Source of the DNA: Rikenellaceae bacterium
GTDB lineage: Bacteria; Bacteroidota; Bacteroidia; Bacteroidales; Rikenellaceae
DNA length: 64,000 bases
NCBI GenBank assembly: GCA_015059905.1
Contig: SUZN01000002.1
Coordinates: forward strand, 1-64,000
Direction: 5' to 3'
The position numbers were made by a program, and so were the translations under genes. Below the pieces are notes generated by a model. The model ran no database searches, had not been told where the DNA came from, and worked only from the letters and a program-made list of their open reading frames with translations. Position 1 is the first letter of the stretch, and every line of letters starts with the position of its first letter. Shown here piece by piece: positions 54,016-62,199 of this stretch.

Positions 54016-56985
54016 TTATTCGTGTTGCTTCACGATACCCTTCTTCGACTGACCATCTACATATATATATAATGGCTCCTTGAACTCCACGCAACGCAGA
54101 TACTCGCCTTCAATCAAGGCTGGCATAGCATCAAGCTGCTGGGTGTCGAGTATGCCTTCGCCTTGTGATGGATTGAGTGAGAGGTAGCCCACGCCAAGCG
54201 ATGTCACATTCTGGAAGAAGTGAGTTCCCTGACTCGCCTCGATGTTGAAGTTTGGCAGGGCAGACTCTACGATAACTCGCGCCTCCGATATGTGTGACCA
54301 CTTCACGGGAACGCCTAAATTTGGGTCTGATGAGCCCCAACGACCTGTGCCGATAAGCACATATTCACAACCATCTTCGCGCATACGCTTGTTGATTGAG
54401 TGGAGCTCGTCGGCTATCTGCTGTGTCTTGAGCGATGAGAAAGCATCAAACTTCATATATACCACGCGTTTGATGTCACGCATCAGTCCCACACCCAATG
54501 CGCTTTCAGAATATACTATCGCATCATCGGTAGCCATCTTCGACCAGTCGAGTTTTGCGCTCTCCTCATTGCGGATGATAGGACGTATCTGCAAAAGGTT
54601 GAATATCTGCATCTCGCCCACAGGGACATCCATATTCACAGCGAACTCAATCTCCACAGGACAACGCATCTCCTCCTCACCCATACGTAACATATCGCGC
54701 ACGATGTCGGCAAGCGGGAAGGCTCCATATTTGAGTATTCTGTTGAATGTAATCACGCGGAAGTAACGCGAAAGGGTAGGGCTCTCGCTGATACGGTTGT
54801 TCTGGTAGTCGAAATATGAGCAGGCATACTTTGCATTGCGATACTCATTCATTCGTGATACTGGTATCTTGTCGATGTTTATTGCATCATCAACCGATTG
54901 ACGGAAGTTATCGGGGTTAAGGTTTAGTGCCATAACCTCGGTCTGCGCATCCTGCACGGTAAGCTCCACCGTAGAGGTCTGCAATGCCTTGTCGGGGTAG
55001 GCGGGAGAGAAGCGCAGGCTCTTACCTCCATCCACAACAGCCTTACCCAATCCCATCACGATGTTGCAGACGCCATCTTCAGCCTTCTCATAGCCCAGCG
55101 GATAGAGGTTTTGTGAACGTGCCACACCCGCCAGGGTTGGGAAGAAATAACCGTTCTGCTCCGTCCCGCATACCTCTTGGATGAGTACCGCCATCTTCTC
55201 CTCCGAAAGTAGGTTTTGCGATGATTGGATGTATGCTCTCGATGATGAGAAATATACCGACGCATAGACACTCTTGATGGCGCGTACCAACATTCGTAGC
55301 ATCTGGTCATCATCCTCGCAGCGAGGAATCATATATGTTGAGTAAATACCCGCAAATGGCTGATAATGTGAGTCTTCGAGCTTTGATGAAGAGCGTATTG
55401 CAAGCGGTCTTGTGCAGGTTTTGACAAACACCTTCAGCTTCTGGTGAAGCTCGATTGGAAGCACCGAATTGAGGAACTCGGAGAGGATGCTCTCATCGTC
55501 AAGCTCGCGTGAGATTACATATTTTAGTCCATTCATCTTGATAAACTCGTCGAAATAGTCGGTTGCCACTACCAGACTGCGTGGAATCATAATTCGCACA
55601 TTAGGGTATTTGTAGTAGTGGTTGTACTTGGCGAGCATACTATTCATAAACGCCAGACCTCGCGCCTTGCCACCGATAGAGCCTTCGCCCAGACGTGCAA
55701 AGCCGATGGCGTCGCTGTATGTCTCCTCGTCGAACTGCGCCACCAAACCCTGACCGAGCATTGTTCTATAATCTTTGAACAGCGATACGAGGGCTGCACG
55801 GTGTTCGGCAGTGGAGTTGAAATGTCCGCTATTTATATTACGCAAGACCTTTGCCAATGGGAACATACCGCGTGAGTAGAGCCATTTCGAGAGGTGCATC
55901 TGCGAGAGGTGATACTCCAATACTTCGTCCGATACGGTGGCGATAAGTTCCTGCATCTGCATCAAGTCGCGGGCACGACCCACCACTTCGCCTGTCGAGA
56001 GGTCACGGAACAGAAACTCGCCGAAGCCAAACTCGCGAAGAATAACATCCTGCAACTCCTGCAGCAGGGTCTTTGATGATTTAGAGATAAAACCTACGCC
56101 AAGACGTGCCGCCTCCTCCTTGAACTCCTTTTGTGAGGATTGCAGAATGACAGGCATCCAAGGGGTCTCACCCTTAATCATCTTACATATCTCAAGACCT
56201 GCATCAGTCTTTTCGTTGTCTGACCTGTCGCCAGCCTCCACAACCAGACCAATGTCGGAAATAACACCCAAAAGATTGGTCTTATAGCGGTTGTAGATAT
56301 CTATTGCATCGTTGTAGTTGGTGGCAAGTAACACCTTGGGACGCGCGCGTTTACGGTTAATCTGCTGCTGCTCGTTGTAGGCATCCTTCAGAAACTCGCT
56401 GTTCTGCACCAGGATAATCTTGTAAAGCTCGGGTAGGTAAGTTGAGTAGAAACGCACCGAGTCCTCCACCAATAGGATTGCCTGCACGCCGCCGTCCAGA
56501 ATGTCGGACTCGGCATTGAGCTTATCCTCCATCAGCTTGATGATGGCGATGATAAGGTCGGTGTTGCCGTGCCAGCAGAAAATGTTGTCGATGGCGGTGC
56601 AGTTCTGCTCGTCAATCTGACGATAAATCTCCTTCGAGAAGCTCGTCAGCAACACTACGGGCAGCTCGGGGTCAATCTTCTTCACCTCGCGGGCAAAGTC
56701 GAACACGTTTGGCTCGCCTACGTTGTACATCGTCAGCACAAAGTCAAAATCGCTTCGATGCGCCAATAGCTCCAGCGCATCCTTGGTCGATTCAACACGC
56801 GTGAGCGAGGGCGGATTGCTCATATTGAGCTCCATATACTCGCGGTTAATCTGCGACTCGATGTGTCCATCCTCCTCCAGAATATACCCGTCATAGGTGC
56901 AGCACACCAAAAGAATCTTGTGAATACGGTGCTGCATAAAACGATGTTGCTGGTTGTCTATGCTCAAATATGCGTGGTCGTGCAT
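54016..56985 (-). CDS. Receiver-like domains fused to a PPDK N-terminal (ATP-grasp) domain
   Basis: 989 residues (ATG 56985; M17 at 56937 is an alternative). Residues about 20-150 form a receiver-like fold in which the phosphoacceptor position is a threonine (FVLTMYN). Residues about 168-320 are an intact receiver: E174/D175, phosphoacceptor D244 (VISDIGL), S283 and K302. A linker follows, then the PEP/pyruvate-binding ATP-grasp module: GSIGGKARGLAF (435-446), LAIRSSSKLEDS (528-539) and NLLQIRPII. The phosphohistidine swivel domain (GG-x-T-x-H) and PEP-binding TIM barrel of PPDK/PEP synthase are absent. The role is unknown; a signalling phosphotransfer is possible. Confidence 0.8.
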   Translation of the reverse strand: MHDHAYLSIDNQQHRFMQHRIHKILLVCCTYDGYILEEDGHIESQINREYMELNMSNPPSLTRVESTKDALELLAHRSDFDFVLTMYNVGEPNVFDFAREVKKIDPELPVVLLTSFSKEIYRQIDEQNCTAIDNIFCWHGNTDLIIAIIKLMEDKLNAESDILDGGVQAILLVEDSVRFYSTYLPELYKIILVQNSEFLKDAYNEQQQINRKRARPKVLLATNYNDAIDIYNRYKTNLLGVISDIGLVVEAGDRSDNEKTDAGLEICKMIKGETPWMPVILQSSQKEFKEEAARLGVGFISKSSKTLLQELQDVILREFGFGEFLFRDLSTGEVVGRARDLMQMQELIATVSDEVLEYHLSQMHLSKWLYSRGMFPLAKVLRNINSGHFNSTAEHRAALVSLFKDYRTMLGQGLVAQFDEETYSDAIGFARLGEGSIGGKARGLAFMNSMLAKYNHYYKYPNVRIMIPRSLVVATDYFDEFIKMNGLKYVISRELDDESILSEFLNSVLPIELHQKLKVFVKTCTRPLAIRSSSKLEDSHYQPFAGIYSTYMIPRCEDDDQMLRMLVRAIKSVYASVYFSSSRAYIQSSQNLLSEEKMAVLIQEVCGTEQNGYFFPTLAGVARSQNLYPLGYEKAEDGVCNIVMGLGKAVVDGGKSLRFSPAYPDKALQTSTVELTVQDAQTEVMALNLNPDNFRQSVDDAINIDKIPVSRMNEYRNAKYACSYFDYQNNRISESPTLSRYFRVITFNRILKYGAFPLADIVRDMLRMGEEEMRCPVEIEFAVNMDVPVGEMQIFNLLQIRPIIRNEESAKLDWSKMATDDAIVYSESALGVGLMRDIKRVVYMKFDAFSSLKTQQIADELHSINKRMREDGCEYVLIGTGRWGSSDPNLGVPVKWSHISEARVIVESALPNFNIEASQGTHFFQNVTSLGVGYLSLNPSQGEGILDTQQLDAMPALIEGEYLRCVEFKEPLYIYVDGQSKKGIVKQHE

Positions 56986-57065
56986 TGATGTATGTATTTA
57001 GTTCAACAATACCCCTTGTGGAGCTAATAATTATACAAATATAGTGAAATCTTGCAGAAAAAAAT

Positions 57066-57073
57066 TATCTTTG
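57066..57073 (+). promoter_or_regulatory. Candidate -7 box (TATCTTTG) for the PrsW gene
   Basis: TATCTTTG lies 28 bases before the PrsW start. There is no TTG at the expected spacing. Confidence 0.35.
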
Positions 57074-57101
57074 TAAAAACTTATGTTATTATTGCATCAA
57101 T

Positions 57102-57818
57102 ATGTATTACCAAATTCTCATTACAGCGCTTTTGCCTGTGGCGATTTTGTTGTTTTACATCTATCGCAAGGATAAGAACTCGCCAGAGCCAACCTCTCAA
57201 TTGGTCAAAGCGTTCTTGATGGGTATATTGTCTATCCCGTTGTCGCTCTGTCTCTCGGTGCCATTTGAGGCGATGGGGTTGTATAGCTCGATTGTGACGA
57301 CAGTGGGCGAGAGCATTAAGATGGCATTCTTCGGTGCAGCAATTCCCGAGGAGGCTGCGAAGCTCTTTATCCTGTGGCTCGTGCTGCGAAAGAATCCATA
57401 TTTTGATGAGAAGATGGACGGCATCGTCTATGCGGTGTGCGTGTCGCTGGGCTTTGCGGCGGTTGAGAATGTGATGTATCTCTTTATGAATGCCGAGGAG
57501 TTCCTGTCGGTGGGTATTGCGCGCGCCATTTTTGCTGTGCCAGGGCACTTCTGCTTTGGAATATTGATGGGTTATTATTACTCGCTGGCTAAATTCTACC
57601 CTCACAGCCCCAAGCAGAACAAGACGCTTGTTCTTGTTGCTCCAGTCATCGCGCACGGTGTGTATGATGCAATCTTGTTTGCTACGGATGTGGCAGTGGG
57701 GTGGAGCGCGATATTGACGATGGTATTCCTCTATTTCTGCTACAAGATGTGGAGGCGCGCCAGCCGCAGCATTGAGGAGCATTTGCAGCGTGATAAAGAG
57801 ATAGTGGAAAATATTTAG
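57102..57818 (+). CDS. PrsW-family intramembrane metalloprotease
   Basis: 238 residues with about seven to eight membrane helices. PrsW active-site motifs are visible: PEEAAKLF (E-E-x-x-K), AAVENVMYLF (E-N) and VPGHFCFG plus VIAHGVYDA (histidines). In Bacillus PrsW cleaves an anti-sigma factor at site 1. No anti-sigma gene is adjacent here, so the target is unknown. Divergent from the PPDK fusion gene; the RyR gene follows 75 bp downstream on the same strand. Confidence 0.85.
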   Translation: MYYQILITALLPVAILLFYIYRKDKNSPEPTSQLVKAFLMGILSIPLSLCLSVPFEAMGLYSSIVTTVGESIKMAFFGAAIPEEAAKLFILWLVLRKNPYFDEKMDGIVYAVCVSLGFAAVENVMYLFMNAEEFLSVGIARAIFAVPGHFCFGILMGYYYSLAKFYPHSPKQNKTLVLVAPVIAHGVYDAILFATDVAVGWSAILTMVFLYFCYKMWRRASRSIEEHLQRDKEIVENI

Positions 57819-57893
57819 CTGCAAAAATATTAAGTGATAGATTTTGGAGGCGAATTTGTTCTATATGGTGAACTTAAACTAAAAAAGAAAAAG

Positions 57894-58184
57894 ATGAAAC
57901 AAAATTATGTGCCACAGCCTGTGGATACAACAGATATCCAGCTGTCAGAGGATTTGAGTGTGCTTGTAGAGCAAATGGCAAAGAACGTTCACGAGGTGTG
58001 GGCGCAGAGCCGTATGGAACAGGGTTGGACTTACGGCGAACAACGTAACGATGAACTGAAACATCACCCTTGTCTGGTTGCGTATGAGGATTTGCCCGAG
58101 GTTGAGAAAGCGTATGACCGCGACACTGCTGTCGGCACGCTGAAACTAATTACAAAGTTGGGCTTCAAGATTAGTAAGGAGTAA
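57894..58184 (+). CDS. RyR-domain small protein
   Basis: 96 residues from ATG 57894; the in-frame ATG at 57834 lies in AT-rich DNA and adds a lysine-rich stretch, so I rejected it. The RyR domain is clear: LVEQMAKNVHEVWAQSRM, GWTYGEQRNDELKHHPCL and YDRDTAVGTLKLI. In ryanodine receptors it is a structural repeat; bacterial copies have been linked to nucleotide binding. The function here is unknown. Confidence 0.82.
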   Translation: MKQNYVPQPVDTTDIQLSEDLSVLVEQMAKNVHEVWAQSRMEQGWTYGEQRNDELKHHPCLVAYEDLPEVEKAYDRDTAVGTLKLITKLGFKISKE

Positions 58185-58252
58185 TTTTTTCTGCCGTGCC
58201 GTTGGTCGCTGTGCGGAAATTGTTTATATTTGTGTAAACCAAAATATAGCTT

Positions 58253-58717
58253 ATGAAAGTAGATGTAGAGCAGCGGGCAAAGCAGGCGCGCGAGTTGTTT
58301 CTTGCAGGATATAATTGTGCGCAGTCGGTATTTATTGCCTATCGTGATGTGGCGCAGATGAGCGAGGAGATGGCAGCAATGGTGGCTGCTCCTTTTGGAG
58401 GCGGTATGGGTCGCCTGCGTGAGGTGTGCGGCGCGGTGAGTGGTATGACGATGGTGGCGGGATTTCTCTCGCCCAATTCATTGCCGAATGATGGCGAGAA
58501 TAAAAAACGTCTTTATTCGTTGGTGCAGTCGCTTGCCGAGGAGTTTCGCCAGGAGAACGGCGCTATTGTATGCCGTGAGCTGTTGGGGCTTGCGCAGCAG
58601 AAGGATGACCCAACGCCTTCGCCTCGTACGGGCGAGTATTACAAGCGTCGTCCCTGTGCCGATTATGTCGAGATAGCCGCCCGCATAGTGGGGGAGAAGA
58701 TAAATGCTATGGAATAA
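58253..58717 (+). CDS. C-GCAxxG-C-C family protein
   Basis: 154 residues. The family pattern of cysteines can be read: GYNCAQSV, then EVCGAVSG (the GCAxxG-like site, here CGAVSG), AIVCRELLG and RPCADYV. Such proteins are probably redox or metal proteins, as suggested by the spaced cysteines. The glycine-rich APFGGGMGRLREVCG lies in the centre. A terminator follows within 2 bp. It is transcribed alone or with the RyR gene 68 bp upstream. Confidence 0.85.
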   Translation: MKVDVEQRAKQARELFLAGYNCAQSVFIAYRDVAQMSEEMAAMVAAPFGGGMGRLREVCGAVSGMTMVAGFLSPNSLPNDGENKKRLYSLVQSLAEEFRQENGAIVCRELLGLAQQKDDPTPSPRTGEYYKRRPCADYVEIAARIVGEKINAME

Positions 58718-58718
58718 C

Positions 58719-58760
58719 AAAGAGGTTGTCCTTCATGCTTGATGGACAACCTCTTTAGCT
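58719..58760. terminator. Bidirectional terminator between the C-GCAxxG gene and mscL
   Basis: A perfect 13-bp stem pairs 58719-58731 with 58744-58756 around a 12-base loop, with A/T ends. Confidence 0.8.
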
Positions 58761-58776
58761 TTAATTTGATAGGAGA

Positions 58777-59214
58777 TTACTTGCGCTCCTTCAAAAGGTC
58801 GCGAATCTCAGTCAGGAGCAACTCCTCCTTTGATGGCTCTGGCTCTGGAGCTGGTGCTGGCGCAGGTGCTGGAGCCTCCTTCTTCTTGTTCAGCGAGTTG
58901 ATTGCCTTCACCAGGATGAATACGCAGAATGCGAGAATGGCAAAATCAACAACTTGCTGGATGAACGCACCGTAGTTCCACGTAACGGCAGGGGTAACAA
59001 CCTCGCCCGCAGCGTTCAATACAGCCTCCTTCATTGTGAGCTTCATATCAGAGAAGTCCACACCGCCGATAAGCAGACCCACAGGAGGCATAATGATGTC
59101 GTTCACAACCGATGTCACAATCTTACCAAATGCGCCACCGATGATAACACCGACTGCCATATCCATCACGTTACCCTTAACGGCAAACTCCTTAAATTCT
59201 TTCAAAAATCCCAT
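58777..59214 (-). CDS. mscL: Large-conductance mechanosensitive channel
   Basis: 145 residues. MscL opens under membrane tension to save the cell from hypo-osmotic shock. The N terminus [20 protein letters not shown] and first helix [20 protein letters not shown] are classic; a second helix lies at about 88-106. The C-terminal part has an Ala-Pro/Glu-Pro repeat linker (about residues 113-123) before the helical bundle [15 protein letters not shown] promoter TTTTG-N19-TATTTTTG precedes it. Confidence 0.95.
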   Translation of the reverse strand: MGFLKEFKEFAVKGNVMDMAVGVIIGGAFGKIVTSVVNDIIMPPVGLLIGGVDFSDMKLTMKEAVLNAAGEVVTPAVTWNYGAFIQQVVDFAILAFCVFILVKAINSLNKKKEAPAPAPAPAPEPEPSKEELLLTEIRDLLKERK

Positions 59215-59242
59215 AGTTGTATTGTTTATTTATTTTCGGTTG

Positions 59243-59273
59243 CAAAAATAGTAATTTATTGTGAATTACCAAA
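59243..59273 (-). promoter_or_regulatory. Promoter of mscL
   Basis: On the minus strand a TTG (59272-59270, inside TTTTGG) is followed after 19 bases by TATTTTTG (59250-59243). The mscL start is 28 bases further. Confidence 0.5.
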
Positions 59274-59292
59274 ACGACAGATTGATAATTGA

Positions 59293-59880
59293 TTACAAAA
59301 GTATTTTGCGAAGTTTCTGGCAACTGCCTTCGTAGTCGTTGCGGTCGAAGTGGAAGCCCGTAATGCCCTTCTTCTCGGCAGCCTTGATATTCTCCTCTCT
59401 ATCGTCAATGAATATTGTCTCCGCAGGGTTGAGCTCAAAGCGCTCCAATAACAAATCATATATCTCAGGCATAGGTTTCACTACGCCAACCTCGCACGAC
59501 ACCATATCGCCATCGAAGTTTTGGTAAACCTCCTGCTTACGCAAGAAGTCGATAAACTCGCGTGACATATTCGACAATACATATAATTTATATCCTGCCG
59601 CCTTCAGCTCTCCGATTAACTTTGCTGTGGGTCGGATGCTCTCCTGCTTGCCGATGGCGAGCGAAATCATATTGCGCGTAAACTCCTTCTCTACGCCGCG
59701 ATACTCGGCAAGCGCCTCTGCCACCTGGTCGAATGTGAGAATGCCCATATCGTAGTCGGTCCAAAACTGCGGCATCGGCGTGAGCGAAACGTATGAAAAG
59801 AATTGCTTGAATTCTGCGGTGCTTTTCGTGGGGTCCTGTGCGAATACTACGCGCCCCAAATCAAATACTACATTTTTCAT
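59293..59880 (-). CDS. HAD-family phosphatase
   Basis: 195 residues from ATG 59880; the upstream in-frame ATG at 60039 would add 53 residues with no similarity. HAD motif I is VVFDLGRVV (one catalytic aspartate; the second position is a glycine-containing variant). Motif II is LYVLSNMS (S), motif III is the lysine in GVVKPMPEIY and motif IV is IFIDDREENIKAA. It is like the YihX/HAD-IA group. The TATATTTG box lies so close (59892-59885) that the mRNA may be nearly leaderless. Confidence 0.87.
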   Translation of the reverse strand: MKNVVFDLGRVVFAQDPTKSTAEFKQFFSYVSLTPMPQFWTDYDMGILTFDQVAEALAEYRGVEKEFTRNMISLAIGKQESIRPTAKLIGELKAAGYKLYVLSNMSREFIDFLRKQEVYQNFDGDMVSCEVGVVKPMPEIYDLLLERFELNPAETIFIDDREENIKAAEKKGITGFHFDRNDYEGSCQKLRKILL

Positions 59881-59884
59881 ATAA

Positions 59885-59915
59885 CAAATATACGAAATTG
59901 CTGAAAAATACACAA
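59885..59915 (-). promoter_or_regulatory. Promoter of the HAD phosphatase gene
   Basis: On the minus strand TTG (59915-59913), 20 bases and TATATTTG (59892-59885). Only four bases separate the box from the ATG at 59880. Confidence 0.5.
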
Positions 59916-60096
59916 AAAACGAAGAATTTTTAATTGTTTCGAAATAAATAGTAGTTGCTTTTCTGCCGCAGATGTAGCGATTGTTTATTTCCTGATTTTT
60001 TTGCGCCCGTGCAAAAAGTTTCGTGGCAAAGTATTCCACATATAATATTTTGAGTATATTTGCGTTTGAAAATTGAAGAAAATTAAAAAGAATTAT

Positions 60097-60861
60097 ATGA
60101 AAAGAGCGTTTTTATCCCTTTTTGTGGCATTGTCTGCGGTGTTGATGAGTGTATCTTGTCTTAACACATCCAAGTATGATGCCGAGCAGCCCGACTATGC
60201 CGAGATTGTTACAATCGTTGATGGCTCATACAACTCTCCATTCTATGTGGAGTTCGATAGCGGTAAGACTGCAAGCGTAACATCAAGCCCTGGCGGCTCA
60301 ATTACCTTCCCATCAGAGCCAGCACCTATGCGTGGCGAGGTGCGTAAACTTATCTGGTACAAGGAGGAGGGAACTCCCGACCCAGGTTTTGACAAGAGCG
60401 TGAACATTATCTCGATGGAGAATGTGGCTACACATCTCATCTACAACACCGAGGATGAGGAGGTTGAGAAGGTTTTGGGTACTCACGATGACAATGTTGC
60501 AGTCAATGTGGCAGTATTTGCACCATATCGCAACTATCTCACACTCGAGATGTATTTCCACCAGTCTTCAGAAATCTCTTACAAACATTCAATCTTCGTA
60601 GCCTACAACCCAAGCCGCGAGGGTATGTATAAGGAGGTGTATGAGGCGCAGAAGGATCAGAATGATGGTTACCTCTGGTTGGAGCTTTATCACGATGCAG
60701 CGGGTGACGTTACAACAAATAATATGGTTGGCGTCTATTCGTGCGTGAAGCTTGATGCCGAGACGATGGGTGTTGAGAGCCTCAAGAACTACAAGGGTAT
60801 AAAGATTATTTACAAGGAGCTTGAGAAGGGTACTCCACAGATTTACACCATCGACTTTTAA
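60097..60861 (+). CDS. NigD-like lipoprotein
   Basis: 254 residues from ATG 60097; an upstream ATG at 60073 would add an unneeded lysine-rich stretch. The signal peptide ends in a lipobox (MSVSC). The N-terminal OB-like part has VTIVDGSYNSPFYVEFDSGK, and the C-terminal domain is beta-rich, ending GIKIIYKELEKGTPQIYTI. NigD-like proteins are common Bacteroidales envelope lipoproteins; NigD is named after a Prevotella bacteriocin locus. No bacteriocin genes are seen here. A strong terminator follows. Confidence 0.78.
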   Translation: MKRAFLSLFVALSAVLMSVSCLNTSKYDAEQPDYAEIVTIVDGSYNSPFYVEFDSGKTASVTSSPGGSITFPSEPAPMRGEVRKLIWYKEEGTPDPGFDKSVNIISMENVATHLIYNTEDEEVEKVLGTHDDNVAVNVAVFAPYRNYLTLEMYFHQSSEISYKHSIFVAYNPSREGMYKEVYEAQKDQNDGYLWLELYHDAAGDVTTNNMVGVYSCVKLDAETMGVESLKNYKGIKIIYKELEKGTPQIYTIDF

Positions 60862-60878
60862 TAGGCAATACAATTAAA

Positions 60879-60915
60879 AAATAGGCTACCACATCTGCGG
60901 TAGCCTATTTTTTTA
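60879..60915. terminator. Bidirectional terminator after the NigD-like gene
   Basis: A perfect 12-bp stem pairs 60879-60890 with 60899-60910 with A/T flanks; seven more T follow on the plus strand. Confidence 0.85.
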
Positions 60916-60928
60916 TGCTGTAATAAGT

Positions 60929-62038
60929 TTACTCCATCTCGACAATCTTTCCTTTGGCGGTCCAGATGCCTCCTGGCTCCATACCGCCTACCGACATCAC
61001 CGCAATAACGGTCTCGTCGTCAATTTGGGTGATGGAGTTCCACAGCGCATTGCCGTCTGCAGGAAGCTTCGGCATTGGGGTAGAGCGATTGCAGAAGTTA
61101 CGCGCATCCTTATCACCCACATACACCTGCATATTGGCAAAACGCTCGTTGTGACCCTTTCTGTCCTCGGTTGATTGGATGGATAGGAGTGTGTGCTTTT
61201 CGCCCAATCGGATAAGATATGGCGCACCTGCATATATCGTGTCGTGAACTGCATATTCAGGCGTGAGCGCCTCCTCGCGTCGTGCGTCACGGGCTGCGAC
61301 AAAGCCATCCTTCCAATTATCTGCCGTGCGGACAATTACAGGCTTGAATCTGCCGCGAATGCCATTATCCTCAATCGCTACGGCTATCTCTTTTGAGTGG
61401 GGCAGGTAGATTGGTACAGCCATTCCATCGCGCGAACCTGCACGGAACGATACTTTTTCCGCCTCGCTCCAGCTCTCGCAGTCATCCTTCGAACGCATCA
61501 GCGTAATCTCCTGCTCTGTGCTCTCGGTGTAAGGCGCTTCGTTGGCGAAATATATCTGCACCTCGCCATCGGGGAGCTGCAAAGCTATCGGCTCCCAGCA
61601 ACCATTCTGAAATTCGCAGTGTGCAACATAGAGGTCGCGCGCTTCGCTCCAACTTTTGCCGCCATCGGTGGATGTGGCGTACATAATCTTATATGGCAGA
61701 CCTGTGTCACGGCGTGGGCGTGCATTCCACATATATAGCAGCTTGCCGCTCTGGAGCTGTAATAGCTCGCTGTTTGTGAAGCCATAACCCTCGGCGCGTG
61801 CCACCTCGATTGGCTCGCCCCAGCTCTCGCAACAGTCGTCGCTGAAGCGCAGTAGGGCGGGAGCTCCAGAGTTATAGACCAGCGCGTGGCGGTTGTCCAC
61901 CTTCTTGATGCGGGCATAGCCACCCGAAGTGACAAAGTGGCAACTGCTTTCATCCCACTCGATTGTTATGTTTTTTGGTGCGCAACCCGCTAACATAGAG
62001 ATTGCGAATAGGGTTGTAAAGAGTCTAAATATCTTCAT
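60929..62038 (-). CDS. BNR-repeat sialidase-like lipoprotein
   Basis: 369 residues. The signal peptide ends in a lipobox (LAGC, C19). Asp-box (BNR) repeats are visible: SDDCCESWGEP, STDGGKSWSEA and SKDDCESWSEA. The six-bladed propeller of the sialidase superfamily is likely. True GH33 sialidases have an arginine triad and a Tyr/Glu pair that I could not assign, so a GH93-like arabinanase or another propeller is possible. It is convergent with the NigD-like gene and not linked to other sugar-degrading genes. Confidence 0.75.
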   Translation of the reverse strand: MKIFRLFTTLFAISMLAGCAPKNITIEWDESSCHFVTSGGYARIKKVDNRHALVYNSGAPALLRFSDDCCESWGEPIEVARAEGYGFTNSELLQLQSGKLLYMWNARPRRDTGLPYKIMYATSTDGGKSWSEARDLYVAHCEFQNGCWEPIALQLPDGEVQIYFANEAPYTESTEQEITLMRSKDDCESWSEAEKVSFRAGSRDGMAVPIYLPHSKEIAVAIEDNGIRGRFKPVIVRTADNWKDGFVAARDARREEALTPEYAVHDTIYAGAPYLIRLGEKHTLLSIQSTEDRKGHNERFANMQVYVGDKDARNFCNRSTPMPKLPADGNALWNSITQIDDETVIAVMSVGGMEPGGIWTAKGKIVEME

Positions 62039-62139
62039 CGCTAATAGTTTTTACATCCAAAATTACAAAAAATATCTTGTTAATTCCATAATTGGCATAA
62101 TTATATGAGAGAAAAGGAATAATTTACTAATAATATGTG

Positions 62140-62170
62140 TTGCAATTTTTCCATTCGATTGTTATCTTTG
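62140..62170 (+). promoter_or_regulatory. Promoter of the AsmA-like gene
   Basis: TTG (62140-62142), 20 bases and TATCTTTG (62163-62170); the ATG is 30 bases downstream. Confidence 0.65.
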
Positions 62171-62199
62171 CCTAAAGAATAAATCTAAATAATATATCT

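Noticed and set aside
58840..58880. Repeated GCTGGTGCTGGCGCAGGT-like stretch in mscL as a tandem repeat element
   Set aside because: It codes the Ala-Pro linker of MscL, a usual variable feature of the C terminus.
59881..60039. Extension of the HAD phosphatase to an ATG at 60039
   Set aside because: The first HAD motif follows the ATG at 59880 at the normal distance; the extra 53 residues have no similarity and include the promoter.
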